Below are positions 51,358-60,367 of a DNA stretch of 64,000 bases, piece after piece. How positions within the stretch are numbered: the first letter of the stretch is position 1; each line of letters begins with the position of its first letter. The translations under genes were made by a program, and so were the position numbers. This DNA is from Streptomyces populi (lineage in GTDB: Bacteria; Actinomycetota; Actinomycetes; Streptomycetales; Streptomycetaceae): contig NZ_KZ626885.1 in assembly GCF_002911015.1 (NCBI RefSeq), positions 1-64,000 on the forward strand. The letters run 5' to 3'. Under the pieces are notes generated by a model. The model did not search any database. It was not told the DNA's origin and saw nothing but the letters and a program-made list of their open reading frames with translations.

Positions 51358-52056
51358 ATGTCTGATGCTGTGCAGCCCACCGCTGCCGAGGTACGCGCCG
51401 CCGCAGAGGCTGTCAAAGCCGCACTCGACCGCCACCTGGCGGCGGTCGAGCGCAGGACGGGCGACGACGACCCGGACGTCTACGAGGCTTTCAACGAGCT
51501 CGCCGCGGCGGCCGAGGAGTACGACGAACTCCTCTACGACCGCTATGACGAGGTCACGCCCTTCGAGATCCCCGGCGGTGACGACACGCTGCCTCCTTAC
51601 ACCGGGCCCGAGGAGCCGAACGCCCTGAGCGTGGTGATCCGCCGGGACTACGCGGTGGTGGAGCCGCAGCGACTGCTGGCGCAGGCCCAGCGGGTGGAGG
51701 CGGTGGAGGAGGACGGCGCCACCGCCTCCGAGGGCTTCGACGCGGCGGCCGGCACCGTTCACGGCGCGCTCGGGATCCTCTTCGGGGAGTTCGAGCCGGA
51801 CGAGATCGCCACCCGGCACAAGGAGTTCGGACTGGAGGAGGGCGACTCCACGCTCTGGGTGACCGCGGCGGACGAACCCGCCGAGCCGGGCGAATGGCTG
51901 GAGACGCCCTTCGAGTCGATCGACCCGCAGCGTGTCGTCTGCCGCTTCGACGTCAGCGCGGTGTTCGACGAGGAGTCGGACGACGACGATCTGGACGACG
52001 ACCTCGGCCCCGACGGGGAGACCGACTCCCCGGGCCCGCTGGACGCGGATCGCTGA
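51358..52056 (+). CDS. Hypothetical acidic protein
   Basis: 232 aa, strongly acidic, ending in a run of Asp (DDDDLDDDLGPD). The N terminus is a helical segment (AAEVRAAAEAVKAALDRHL) with coiled-coil character; the centre has PFEIPGGDDTLPP and a beta-rich region (NALSVVIRRDYAVVEPQRLL). No known domain or signal peptide. The ATG has no clear ribosome-binding site. It is a conserved streptomycete protein by context (next to chaplins), but its role is unknown. Confidence 0.75.
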   Translation: MSDAVQPTAAEVRAAAEAVKAALDRHLAAVERRTGDDDPDVYEAFNELAAAAEEYDELLYDRYDEVTPFEIPGGDDTLPPYTGPEEPNALSVVIRRDYAVVEPQRLLAQAQRVEAVEEDGATASEGFDAAAGTVHGALGILFGEFEPDEIATRHKEFGLEEGDSTLWVTAADEPAEPGEWLETPFESIDPQRVVCRFDVSAVFDEESDDDDLDDDLGPDGETDSPGPLDADR

Positions 52057-52082
52057 GACCGCCCGGCACGGAGCGGCTTGCA

Positions 52083-52119
52083 CGGGTGGCGGTCACCGGG
52101 ATCCGGTGACCGCCACCCG
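52083..52119. terminator. Perfect 17-bp terminator
   Basis: CGGGTGGCGGTCACCGG / CCGGTGACCGCCACCCG with a 3-nt loop, 26 nt after the acidic-protein stop. Confidence 0.8.
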
Positions 52120-52187
52120 CGTGTTCCCGCCCCGGGGCGCACGGTCCGGCGACCGTACGACGGTGACCGTTCTGTCCGGCGATCACA

Positions 52188-52250
52188 GGGCTTCGGAGTC
52201 CGCACGGCCCGGCGACCCCCGGGCTTCGGAGTCCGCACGGCCCGGCGACC
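52188..52250. repeat. Tandem 33-bp repeat
   Basis: Two copies of a 30-bp identical core (starting GGGCTTCGGAGTCCGC, ending CCCGGCGACC) at 52188-52217 and 52221-52250, period 33 bp, in the gap between two convergent genes. Partial related units (GTCCGGCGA) extend to the left. Confidence 0.75.
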
Positions 52251-52260
52251 GCACGGTCCC

Positions 52261-52302
52261 GTGAACGCCAGGGCCGGGCGGCCGCGCGGGCCTGGCGTTC
52301 AC
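52261..52302 (-). terminator. Terminator of RecD2-like gene
   Basis: GTGAACGCCAGG / CCTGGCGTTCAC, perfect 12-bp stem with an 18-nt GC-rich loop, 17 nt beyond the stop of the minus-strand gene. Confidence 0.7.
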
Positions 52303-52318
52303 AAGAACGCGGTGCCGA

Positions 52319-54589
52319 TCAGTCCGCCGTCGGAGTCTGCGCCTTCAGCAGAGCCTGTAGACGCGTCGTGCGCGGCTTCTGCGGGACCTCCGCCACCGCG
52401 CGCGGCAGCGCCTGCTCCACCCCGTGCACGACGGACAGATGACGCTCGGCCCGCCCGAAGGCCGTGTAGACCCACGGCCGGGTCAGGGCCGCCGCGGCGT
52501 CGCCCGGGAGCACCACGACCACGGCGGGCCAGCGCAGCCCCACCGCCTGGTGGGCGGTGAGCGCCCAGCCGTGCCGCACGGTCCGCTCCACCTGCTCCCT
52601 CGGTACGACGACGGGGGTGCCCGAACAGTCCAGGTGCAGCCCCTCGGTATCGGCCCTCACCACACGGCCCGGCAGCGCCCGGCCCGGCGCGGGGGAGTGG
52701 ACGATCCGGTCGCCCGGGTCGAAGCCGCCGAAACGGCCCGGACCGGGGTTCAGCCGCTCCTTGAGCGCGGTGTTCAGGGCGCGGGTGCCCACCGCGCCGC
52801 CGTGCCCCGGGGTGATGACCTGCGTCTGCTCGGCCGGGACGCCGATCGCGCGCGGCACCGAGTCCGCGACGAGCTGGACCGTCCGGTGGACCGCCTCGCC
52901 CGCGTCGCGCACCGGGACGATCACGACCTCCTTGCCGGGCGCCTCGACCTGGCCCAGCTCGCCGATGCCGATCCCGGAGACCAGCTCGCCGATGGGCCCG
53001 GGGTCGGGGGTCCGCGAGGCCACCTGCGGGCAGACGCGGGCGGCGAGCAGGTCCGCGAAGACCCGGCCGGGACCCGCCGACCACAGCACACCGGGATCAC
53101 CGCTCAGCACGAGCCGCGCCCCGTCCGGCAGCGACTCGGCGAGCATCGCCGCCGTCTCGACGTCGAGCTGCGGCGCGTCGAGGACGACCAGGACGTCCAG
53201 GTCCAGGGCGCCGTCCGCGTCCCGGGCCGGCCCTTCGGCGCCGGAGAGCAGTCCGGCGACGGTGGCCGCACCGGTCGCCGTACCGGTCGCGGAGCCGTCC
53301 GCCGGCTCCTGCCGGGCCAGCCGGTCCGCGAAGCCGTCCCGTCCGCCGGAGGTGTGCGCGGCGGCCCAGCCGCGCAGGCCGAGCGCGCGTGCCGCGTGCA
53401 GCAGCGCCGCCGCCTCGGACCGCGAGGCCTCGCCGCCGGTGTGCAGCACCAGGCCGTGAGTGGCGGCCGTGCGGATCAGCTCCCCGGCCGAGCGGGGCGC
53501 CGAGGCCGCTTCCCGTTCCCAGTCGGCGGCCGAACCGTCCTCCTTCGGCACCGAGTTCATCAGCCGGGCGAGTCCGTCGGCGAGGCTCTCCTCGGCCAGC
53601 GCGTACCGCTCCAGGCCGATCAGGATCCGCACCGGACGCTCCTGCGGCTCCTCCGCGTCGTCCTGGGACGCGGGGGCCGGGGGAGCGGCGGCCGGGGCGT
53701 CCTGGAAGACCAGGGCCTCGCCCTCCGCGAGAGCGCTCTGCACGGCCGCGTCCGGGTCCGGCACCGAACGCTGGGAGAGCGCCGCGGTGAGGGCCGGGGC
53801 GTCCAGCGCGGTGTGCCCGGCGACGGCCGCCTGCTCCAGCAGCCACACGGTCAGCGCCGTGCCACGGCGTTCGTCGTCCGGGCCGCACTCCGCGCCGAGC
53901 AGCGCCCGGGCGAACCCGTCGGCCTGCTCGGGCCGCACCCCGGGCACCCGGAGCAGTTGCCAGGGGTCCTCCCGCAGCCGGTCGCCGGCGCCCTCGCCCA
54001 GGACCGCGACGACCGGTGCCGCGAGCGCTTCGGGAGCACCGGCCCCGGTCAGCACGGCACGGACGGCGGCGACGGCCTCCGGCGCGGCGGCCTGTGCCGG
54101 TGCGGCCGGCGCCGTGACCGGCCGCGGTTGCCGTACGGGCTCCGGCGCGGTCCCGCGGGGCGCGGGCTCCGGCTCGCGGAAGGCGGCGGCGACGGGCTTC
54201 TCGCCGCTCTCCACGGCCCGCACCGCCGCGAGCAGGTCCGCTGCCGTGCCGCTGAGCTTGCCCCCGGCCTCGATCGGGGCCTGCTTCTCCGCCTTCCGGC
54301 GCTCGATCCGCTCCCGCTCCACGCGCTGGGCCGCCAGCTCGGCGGCGGCCTCGGACAACTGGGCGGCGCCCTCGGCGGACCCGGTCCCCTCCGTGCCCGT
54401 ACCACCGTCCGTGCCGGAGCTCTCGGAGCCCTCCCCGGAAACGTCCCCTTCCCCGGAGACGTCGCCCTCGCCGGAGGGACCGTCCACCCGGTCCACGCCC
54501 TCGCCCGCCGGCTCAGGGGCGACGGCGGCCGCGTCCGCGCCCGGCGTCCCCGGCTCCGCGTCCTGAGTGGTCTCGGGCTCCGTGCTCAC
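52319..54589 (-). CDS. Degenerate RecD2-like helicase-fold protein
   Basis: 756 aa. The N terminus (~1-150) is acidic and low-complexity. A helix-hairpin-helix-like region (PWQLLRVPGVRPEQADGFAR) and a winged-helix-like segment follow, as in RecD2. In the helicase core, the Walker A position reads LHTGGEASRSE with no Lys, and the Walker B position reads VLDAPQ instead of DEAQ, while motif III (LSGDPGVLWSAGPG) and the C-terminal VYTAFGRAERHLSVV remain. It is therefore predicted to be unable to hydrolyse ATP. The GTG start overlaps the aldo/keto reductase stop. A structural DNA-binding role is possible. Confidence 0.8.
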   Translation of the reverse strand: MSTEPETTQDAEPGTPGADAAAVAPEPAGEGVDRVDGPSGEGDVSGEGDVSGEGSESSGTDGGTGTEGTGSAEGAAQLSEAAAELAAQRVERERIERRKAEKQAPIEAGGKLSGTAADLLAAVRAVESGEKPVAAAFREPEPAPRGTAPEPVRQPRPVTAPAAPAQAAAPEAVAAVRAVLTGAGAPEALAAPVVAVLGEGAGDRLREDPWQLLRVPGVRPEQADGFARALLGAECGPDDERRGTALTVWLLEQAAVAGHTALDAPALTAALSQRSVPDPDAAVQSALAEGEALVFQDAPAAAPPAPASQDDAEEPQERPVRILIGLERYALAEESLADGLARLMNSVPKEDGSAADWEREAASAPRSAGELIRTAATHGLVLHTGGEASRSEAAALLHAARALGLRGWAAAHTSGGRDGFADRLARQEPADGSATGTATGAATVAGLLSGAEGPARDADGALDLDVLVVLDAPQLDVETAAMLAESLPDGARLVLSGDPGVLWSAGPGRVFADLLAARVCPQVASRTPDPGPIGELVSGIGIGELGQVEAPGKEVVIVPVRDAGEAVHRTVQLVADSVPRAIGVPAEQTQVITPGHGGAVGTRALNTALKERLNPGPGRFGGFDPGDRIVHSPAPGRALPGRVVRADTEGLHLDCSGTPVVVPREQVERTVRHGWALTAHQAVGLRWPAVVVVLPGDAAAALTRPWVYTAFGRAERHLSVVHGVEQALPRAVAEVPQKPRTTRLQALLKAQTPTAD

Positions 54590-55569
54590 AGCGTGCTCCA
54601 GTCGTGATCGGGATAGTGGTGCACCGGGGCCGACACGTCGTCGAGCGCCCGGCAGATCTCGTCAGGAAGACTAAGGGTCTCCACTGACAGAGCGGCCGTG
54701 AGCTGCTGCGCGTTGCGCGCGCCGACGATGGGGGCGACCACCCCGGGCCGGTCGCGGACCCAGGCGAGCGCCACCTGGAGCGCGGACACGGCGAGGCCGT
54801 CCGCCGCGGTCGTCACCGCCTCGACGACACCGCTCGCCGTGTCGTCGAGGTACGGCGCCACGAAGGGCGCGAGGTGCTCCGAGCCGCCACGGGAGTCGGC
54901 CGGGGTCCCGCCCCGGTACTTGCCGGTGAGCACACCGCGTCCGAGCGGCGAGGAGGGCAGCAGTCCGACGCCCAGGTCGAGGGCGGCCGGCAGCACCTCC
55001 CGCTCGATGCCGCGCTGCAACAGGGAGTACTCCATCTGCGTACTGGCCAGCCGGGTGCGTATGCCGGGCGCCGCGAGCTGCCAGGTGGCGGCCTTGGCGA
55101 GCTGCCAGCCGCAGAAGTTGGACACGCCCGCGTAGCGCGCGCGGCCGCTGCTGACGGCCAGGTCGAGGGCCTGGAGGGTCTCGTCGAGAGGAGTGTCGGG
55201 GTCGTAGGCGTGCACGTGCCACACGTCCACGTAGTCGGTGCCCAGGCGGGCGAGCGAGGCGTCCAGGGCCGACAGCAGATGACCGCGCGAACCGTCGAAG
55301 CGGCGGTCCGGGTCGCGCACGCTCCCCGCCTTCGTCGAGATGACCAGGTCCTGGCGCGGAACGAGTCCCTCCAGCAGCCGCCCGAGGAGGTACTCGGCCT
55401 CCCCGTCGCCGTACACGTCCGCCGTGTCGACGAGGTTCCCGCCCGCTTCCCAGAACGTCTTCAAGAGGTCCGCGGCGTCATGCTCGTCGGTGTCCCGGCC
55501 CCATGTGAGGGTGCCGAGTCCGATCCGGGAAACACGCAGGCCGGTACGGCCGAGATGCCTCTGCTCCAT
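54586..55569 (-). CDS. Aldo/keto reductase
   Basis: 327-aa NADPH-dependent TIM-barrel oxidoreductase. Catalytic tetrad elements are visible: NLVDTADVYGDGEAE (Asp and Tyr), ISTKAG (Lys) and VDVWHVHAYD (His); the NADPH-binding region follows GLLPSSPLGRGVLTGKY and ends PIVGARNAQQL. It reduces an aldehyde or ketone, substrate unknown. It is transcribed with the downstream RecD2-like gene, whose GTG overlaps its stop by a GTGA arrangement. Confidence 0.93.
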   Translation of the reverse strand: MEQRHLGRTGLRVSRIGLGTLTWGRDTDEHDAADLLKTFWEAGGNLVDTADVYGDGEAEYLLGRLLEGLVPRQDLVISTKAGSVRDPDRRFDGSRGHLLSALDASLARLGTDYVDVWHVHAYDPDTPLDETLQALDLAVSSGRARYAGVSNFCGWQLAKAATWQLAAPGIRTRLASTQMEYSLLQRGIEREVLPAALDLGVGLLPSSPLGRGVLTGKYRGGTPADSRGGSEHLAPFVAPYLDDTASGVVEAVTTAADGLAVSALQVALAWVRDRPGVVAPIVGARNAQQLTAALSVETLSLPDEICRALDDVSAPVHHYPDHDWSTL

Positions 55570-55766
55570 GGACGCCGAGATTACTGTCCGGCACCGGCGG
55601 TGTGGGGACCTGTGGACGACGGAAATCCCGGTGGGACCGCACGTGACGCCGGGCGCGGAGGGCCGGGGCGGCCCGCGCGGCGGAGCGCCGTACCCGTACC
55701 GGCGAGGAGAACGTGCCGCTCCCCGCCCGGGGCGCCCGCACGCTAGGGTCTCGGGCACAAGGGACG

Positions 55767-55780
55767 TTACTGATCGGTAA
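55767..55780. promoter_or_regulatory. TTACTGATCGGTAA operator-like palindrome
   Basis: A 14-bp imperfect palindrome 11 bp before the LLM oxidoreductase start. Thirteen bases recur on the opposite strand at 29866-29878 in the FAD dehydrogenase promoter. Confidence 0.65.
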
Positions 55781-55791
55781 GGGGATCGGCC

Positions 55792-56847
55792 ATGCAGCTC
55801 GGCATCAATCTCGGCTACTGGGGCGCCGGAATGGACGCGGACAACCTCGCCGTCGCCCAGGAGGCCGACCGGCTCGGATACGCCGTCTGCTGGGCCGCCG
55901 AGGCCTACGGCTCCGACGCGGCCACCGTGCTCAGCTGGGTCGCCGCCCAGACCGAGCGCATCGACGTCGGTTCGGCCATCTTCCAGATCCCGGCCCGCCA
56001 GCCGGCGATGACCGCGATGACCGCCGCGACGCTGGACTCGCTGTCGGGGGGCCGCTTCCGCCTCGGCCTCGGCGTCTCCGGACCGCAGGTGTCCGAGGGC
56101 TGGTACGGCGTCAAGTTCGACAGGCCGCTGGCCCGCACCCGCGAGTACGTGGAGATCGTCCGCAAGGCCATGACGCGCGAGCGGCTGTCCTACGAGGGCG
56201 AGCACTGGACCCTGCCGCTGCCGGGCGGTCCGGGCAAGCCGCTCAAGCTGACCGTGCACCCCGAGCGCGAGCACATCCCGCTGTACATCGCCGCGATCGG
56301 CCCGAAGAACCTGGAGCAGACCGGCGAGATCGCGGACGGCGCGCTGCTCATCTTCCCCTCGGCCGAGCACCTCGAGGACACCGCGGTCCGGCACCTGCGC
56401 GCGGGCCGCGAGAAGGCGGGGAAGACGATGGAGGGCTTCGACGTCTGCCCGACCCTTCCGCTCGCCGTCGGCGCCGACAAGGACGTCCCCGCGCTCGCCG
56501 ACATGTTCCGCCCGTACACCGCGCTGTACGTCGGCGGCATGGGCAGCTTCAAGCAGAACTTCTACAACCAGCTCGCCCGGCGCATGGGCTACGAGAAGGA
56601 AGCCGCCGAGATCCAGGAGAAGTACCTGGCCGGCGACAAGGAGGGCGCGGCCGCCGCGATCCCGCACAGCCTGATCGACCAGACGACCCTGCTCGGTTCC
56701 GTGGACCGCATCGCCGACCGCATGAAGGCGTACGCCGCGGCCGGCGTCACCACGCTCACGCTGGCCCCCGCGGGCTTCACCCTGGAGGACCGGATCGCCT
56801 CGCTGCGGGCCGGCACCGACGCCCTGGAGCGGGCCGGACTCGCGTAA
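55792..56847 (+). CDS. LLM-class F420-dependent oxidoreductase
   Basis: 351-aa luciferase-like TIM-barrel enzyme that uses F420 or FMN. It begins MQLGINLGYWGAG and carries LDSLSGGRFRLGLGVSGPQVSEGWYG, typical of the F420-dependent branch; IAAIGPKNLEQ and LIDQTTLLGSVDRIADRM complete the barrel. It is monocistronic, ended by the hairpin at 56879. The operator-like palindrome sits just before the start and may overlap the promoter. The substrate is unknown. Confidence 0.92.
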   Translation: MQLGINLGYWGAGMDADNLAVAQEADRLGYAVCWAAEAYGSDAATVLSWVAAQTERIDVGSAIFQIPARQPAMTAMTAATLDSLSGGRFRLGLGVSGPQVSEGWYGVKFDRPLARTREYVEIVRKAMTRERLSYEGEHWTLPLPGGPGKPLKLTVHPEREHIPLYIAAIGPKNLEQTGEIADGALLIFPSAEHLEDTAVRHLRAGREKAGKTMEGFDVCPTLPLAVGADKDVPALADMFRPYTALYVGGMGSFKQNFYNQLARRMGYEKEAAEIQEKYLAGDKEGAAAAIPHSLIDQTTLLGSVDRIADRMKAYAAAGVTTLTLAPAGFTLEDRIASLRAGTDALERAGLA

Positions 56848-56878
56848 CCCGGCCGGAGGAGCAGCTCGGAAAGTTCTG

Positions 56879-56919
56879 CGGCCGTGGTGGGGGCTCGGGG
56901 GTCTTCCCCGCCACGGCCG
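56879..56919 (+). terminator. Hairpin terminator after LLM oxidoreductase
   Basis: CGGCCGTGG / CCACGGCCG plus an inner GGGG/CCCC, about 31 nt after the stop codon. Confidence 0.7.
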
Positions 56920-57075
56920 TCACGAGGAACAACGCGCAGCGGAGCCCTTGGTTACGCGCCCGGACCCGCCGCGCCGTCCGTCGTTCGGCGGATTTGTCGG
57001 ACACATCGGGTTGCCTGGTGGCAAGCAACCCATTTGACTCGTTTTCTGCACAACTCTGCAGAGAGGGTGTCAAAG

Positions 57076-57864
57076 ATGTTGTCCGCCAAGAGCCTGTTCC
57101 AGGAAATCCTCGACAACGACGAGTCGTACCGCCTCTTCTGCTCCATCGCCGCCAGCGGGGAGTCGCAGGGCGGCTGGGAGAACGCCCGGATCGCCGCACT
57201 GGTCCCGGCGGACGAACGCGCCCTCGCCCCCAAGATCGCCCGGCACGGCGCCGACGAGGACAAGCACGGCCGGATCTTCAACGCCCTCCTGAGGAGGCGC
57301 GGCCTCGAACCCGTCGAGGTGCCGCCCGACACCGACTACACGATGCTCCTGGAACGGCACGGCATCGGCCTGGCGCACGACAAGCTCAAGGACGACCAGC
57401 CGCTCACCGTCCAGGACATCGTCACCTACCTGGCCCACAGCAGGGTCACCGAACAGCGCGCCTCCGAGCAGATGGACCTGCTGCGCAGGCACTTCGCCGG
57501 CCACCCCGACATCGGCCGCGCGGTGCGGATGATCTCGGCCGACGAGGACAACCACCTCGCCTACTGCCACGAGGAACTGCTGCGCTTCGCCCACGCCGGC
57601 CACGGCCGCGCCATCCAGCGCGCCCTGCGCGAGTGCGCGCTCGCCGAGATCCGCATCTACCGGGACGTCAGCCTCGCCGTGATGGCCCGCATGGGCCGCG
57701 TCCTCGGCTGGTCCCGCGCCAAGGCCGCCGTCCTCGCCGCGGGCATCCACGCCGTGTACGCCTACGAGCGGGCCGCGGGCTGGCACCGGATGGTCACCCT
57801 GAAGATGCCCGAGCGGCGCGGCGCCCTGAACGGCCCCGCCACCACGGCACCGGAATTCGCCTGA
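57076..57864 (+). CDS. Ferritin-like domain protein
   Basis: 262 aa, four-helix-bundle character. Two metal-site motifs of the E/D-x-x-H type are seen, ADEDKH (about residue 59) and SADEDNHLAYCHEE (about 155), as in di-iron ferritin-like/COQ7-type proteins. The chosen ATG has GAGAGGG 8 nt upstream. The role could be iron-dependent oxidation or metal storage; no partner is adjacent. It converges on the CorA gene with only 11 bp between stops and no hairpin. Confidence 0.78.
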   Translation: MLSAKSLFQEILDNDESYRLFCSIAASGESQGGWENARIAALVPADERALAPKIARHGADEDKHGRIFNALLRRRGLEPVEVPPDTDYTMLLERHGIGLAHDKLKDDQPLTVQDIVTYLAHSRVTEQRASEQMDLLRRHFAGHPDIGRAVRMISADEDNHLAYCHEELLRFAHAGHGRAIQRALRECALAEIRIYRDVSLAVMARMGRVLGWSRAKAAVLAAGIHAVYAYERAAGWHRMVTLKMPERRGALNGPATTAPEFA

Positions 57865-57875
57865 ACCGCGCGGAC

Positions 57876-58874
57876 CTACAGCCAGCCCCGGCGCTTGAAG
57901 AGCCGGAACAGCAGGATCTCCAGGGCGGCCATCAGGACGATCACCGCCGGATACCCCCACCGCCAGTGCAGCTCCGGAATGTGATCGAAGTTCATGCCGT
58001 AGATCCCCGCGATCATCGTGGGGACCGCCGCCATCGCCGCCCACGCCGAGATCTTCCGCATGTCGTCGTTCTGTCGCACGCTCATCTGCGCCAGGTGCGC
58101 CGAGAGGATGTCGGACACGAGCCGGTCCAGGGCCTCCACGGACTCGTTGACCCTCAGCAGGTGGTCGTTGACGTCACGGAAGAACGGCTGCGCCTCGTCG
58201 TCCACGAACGGCACGTCCGCCGTCCTCAGGCCCGAGCCCGAGAGCCGGGCCAGCGGTACCGCCAGCGGCACCGTCGCCCTGCGGAACTCCTGGACCTGCC
58301 GCTTGAACGCGTAGATCCGCGACGCGGTGTTCCGCGAGCCGCCGAGATGCGGCGAGAAGACCTCCGCCTCCAACTCCTCCAGGTCGGTGCCGAGCTCGGT
58401 CGACACGTCCAGGTAGTGGTCCACCGTGGCGTCCGCGATCGAGTGGAGCACCGCCGTCGGCCCGTGCCGCAGCGTCTCGGGATCCGACTCCAGCCGCTGC
58501 CGGACCCCCGCCAGGGGCGACTCCTCGCCGTGCCGCACGGTCACCACGAACGAGTCGCCCACGAAGACCATGACCTCGCCGGAGGTGACCGTGTCGCTCC
58601 GCGGCTCGTACGACACCGGCTTGAGGACCACGAAGAGCGAGTCCTCGTACACCTCCAGCTTGGGCCGCTGATGGGCCTTGAGGGCGTCCTCGACCGCCAG
58701 CGGATGGAGCCCGAACTCCTCCGTGACCAGGTCGAACTCCTTCTCCGTCGGCTCGTACAGGCCGATCCACACGAAGGCGTGGCCCCCGGCCCGGCACCGC
58801 GCCAGGGCCTCGGAGAGGTCGTCGGCTCCTCCGGCCCGGCGCCCGTCGCGGTAGATGGCGCAGTCGACGATCAC
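57876..58874 (-). CDS. corA: CorA-family magnesium/cobalt channel
   Basis: 332-aa pentameric divalent-cation channel. The large N-terminal cytoplasmic domain carries EFGLHPLAVEDALKAHQRPK, typical of CorA, followed by the long stalk helix and two C-terminal transmembrane helices with the selectivity motif Y-G-M-N (IYGMNFDHIPEL). The C terminus is basic (FKRRGWL). It starts at GTG. Divergent from the histidine phosphatase gene at 58973. Confidence 0.93.
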   Translation of the reverse strand: MIVDCAIYRDGRRAGGADDLSEALARCRAGGHAFVWIGLYEPTEKEFDLVTEEFGLHPLAVEDALKAHQRPKLEVYEDSLFVVLKPVSYEPRSDTVTSGEVMVFVGDSFVVTVRHGEESPLAGVRQRLESDPETLRHGPTAVLHSIADATVDHYLDVSTELGTDLEELEAEVFSPHLGGSRNTASRIYAFKRQVQEFRRATVPLAVPLARLSGSGLRTADVPFVDDEAQPFFRDVNDHLLRVNESVEALDRLVSDILSAHLAQMSVRQNDDMRKISAWAAMAAVPTMIAGIYGMNFDHIPELHWRWGYPAVIVLMAALEILLFRLFKRRGWL

Positions 58875-58972
58875 AGTGCGCGTCCTCCCGTCGTCATGAC
58901 CTTGGTGTACCCCGTGGGCCGCTTTCCACAGGGCCCGCCGCCTTCCGGGGCCGTCCGTCTACGCTGGGCCGC

Positions 58973-59659
58973 ATGCCCACGCTGATCCTCGTCCGGCACG
59001 GACGCTCCACCGCCAACACCGCGGGACTGCTCGCCGGCTGGACGCCGGGCGTCGCGCTCGACGAGCGCGGTACGCAGCAGGCCGCGGCCCTGCCCGGCCG
59101 GCTCGCCGGGCTGCCGATCGCCGAGGTCGTCACCAGCCCCCTCCAGCGCTGCCAGGAGACCGTCCAGCCACTGCTGGAGGCCCGTCCCGAGGTCCCCGCG
59201 CACACCGAGGAACGGATAGGGGAGGCCCACTACGGAGACTGGTCGGGCCGCAAGCTCTCCGAACTCAAGGACGAGCCGCTGATGGACGTCGTCCAGGCGC
59301 ATCCGTCCGCGGCCGCGTTCCCGGGCGGCGAATCGATGCGGGCCATGCAGACCCGCGCCGCCGAGGCGGTGCGCGAGTGGAACGCGCGCGTGGAGCGCGA
59401 CCACGGCGGGGACGCGGTCTACCTCATGTGTTCGCACGGCGACATCATCAAGTCGCTCGTCGCCGACGCACTCGGACTTCATCTCGACCTCTTTCAGCGG
59501 ATCTCCGTCGAACCGTGTTCCATCACCGCGATCCGTTACACCCGGCTGAGGCCGTTTCTCGTGCGTCTCGGGGACACCGGCGACCTCGCCTCCCTGGCCC
59601 CGCGCGAGGAACCCCCGGGCGGCGACGCTCCGGTCGGGGGTGGTGCGGGCGCACCGTGA
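58973..59659 (+). CDS. Histidine phosphatase family (phosphoglycerate mutase-like)
   Basis: 228 aa. The catalytic motif LVRHGRSTAN is at residues 6-15, with the second Arg/His in SPLQRCQET and MCSHGDIIKS. It hydrolyses a phosphate ester by a phospho-His intermediate; the substrate is unknown. It belongs to the subgroup adjacent to mshC in actinobacteria. A -10-like TACGCT lies 7 nt before the ATG with no ribosome-binding site, so the mRNA may be leaderless. It is followed by DUF3090, the SCO1664-type kinase-like gene and mshC on the same strand. Confidence 0.9.
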   Translation: MPTLILVRHGRSTANTAGLLAGWTPGVALDERGTQQAAALPGRLAGLPIAEVVTSPLQRCQETVQPLLEARPEVPAHTEERIGEAHYGDWSGRKLSELKDEPLMDVVQAHPSAAAFPGGESMRAMQTRAAEAVREWNARVERDHGGDAVYLMCSHGDIIKSLVADALGLHLDLFQRISVEPCSITAIRYTRLRPFLVRLGDTGDLASLAPREEPPGGDAPVGGGAGAP

Positions 59660-59776
59660 TCGTCGGCCGCAGTAGGGTGAAGCGGTCGAACCAGCACAGC
59701 AGTTGTCAACCCGTTCTCAGCCGATGCGGACCGGCGCGGTCAGCCGGCCCCCATGCCGATTCAATGGAGACAGGAC

Positions 59777-60367
59777 GTGTCCCGTCAGGTGTTCCTCTAC
59801 GACCCCCCGGACCGTTTCGTGGCCGGTACGGTCGGGTTGCCCGGACGCCGTACCTTCTTCCTACAGGCATCCTCCGGCCCCCGGGTGACGAGTGTGGCTC
59901 TGGAGAAGACCCAGGTCGCCGCACTCGCCGAGCGGATGGACGAACTCCTCGACGAGGTCGTCCGGCGCACCGGGGGCAGCGCCCCGGTCCCGGCGATGGC
60001 CTCGACCGAGGTGTCCGACACCGCGCCCCTCGACACACCCGTGGAGGAGGAGTTCCGGGTCGGCACCATGGCGCTGGCCTGGGACGGTGAGGAACAGCGC
60101 ATGATCGTCGAGGCGCAGGCCCTCGTGGAGGTCGAGGCGGAGTCCGACGAGGACCTCGCCGAGGCCGAGGAGCGGCTGCTCCAGGACGAGGAGAACGGCC
60201 CGCCGATGCTCCGCGTCCGGCTCACCGGCGCGCAGGCCAGAGCCTTCGCCAAGCGCGCGCTCGACGTCGTCAACGCCGGCCGGCCCCCCTGCCCGCTGTG
60301 CAGCCTCCCGCTCGACCCGGAAGGACACGTATGTCCGCGCCAGAACGGATACCGTCGCGGAGCGTGA
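59777..60367 (+). CDS. DUF3090-family protein
   Basis: 196 aa from a GTG with GGAG 7 nt upstream (an ATG at 59753 is possible). Family features are VFLYDPPDRFVAGTVGLPG at the start and a C-terminal CPLCSLPLDPEGHVCPR, a zinc-ribbon-like pair of Cys knuckles. The function is unknown, but the gene is widely kept between a histidine phosphatase and the SCO1664-type gene, near mshC, in actinobacteria including mycobacteria. The stop overlaps the next reading frame, and a TAGGGT -10-like box lies at ~59673. Confidence 0.88.
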   Translation: MSRQVFLYDPPDRFVAGTVGLPGRRTFFLQASSGPRVTSVALEKTQVAALAERMDELLDEVVRRTGGSAPVPAMASTEVSDTAPLDTPVEEEFRVGTMALAWDGEEQRMIVEAQALVEVEAESDEDLAEAEERLLQDEENGPPMLRVRLTGAQARAFAKRALDVVNAGRPPCPLCSLPLDPEGHVCPRQNGYRRGA

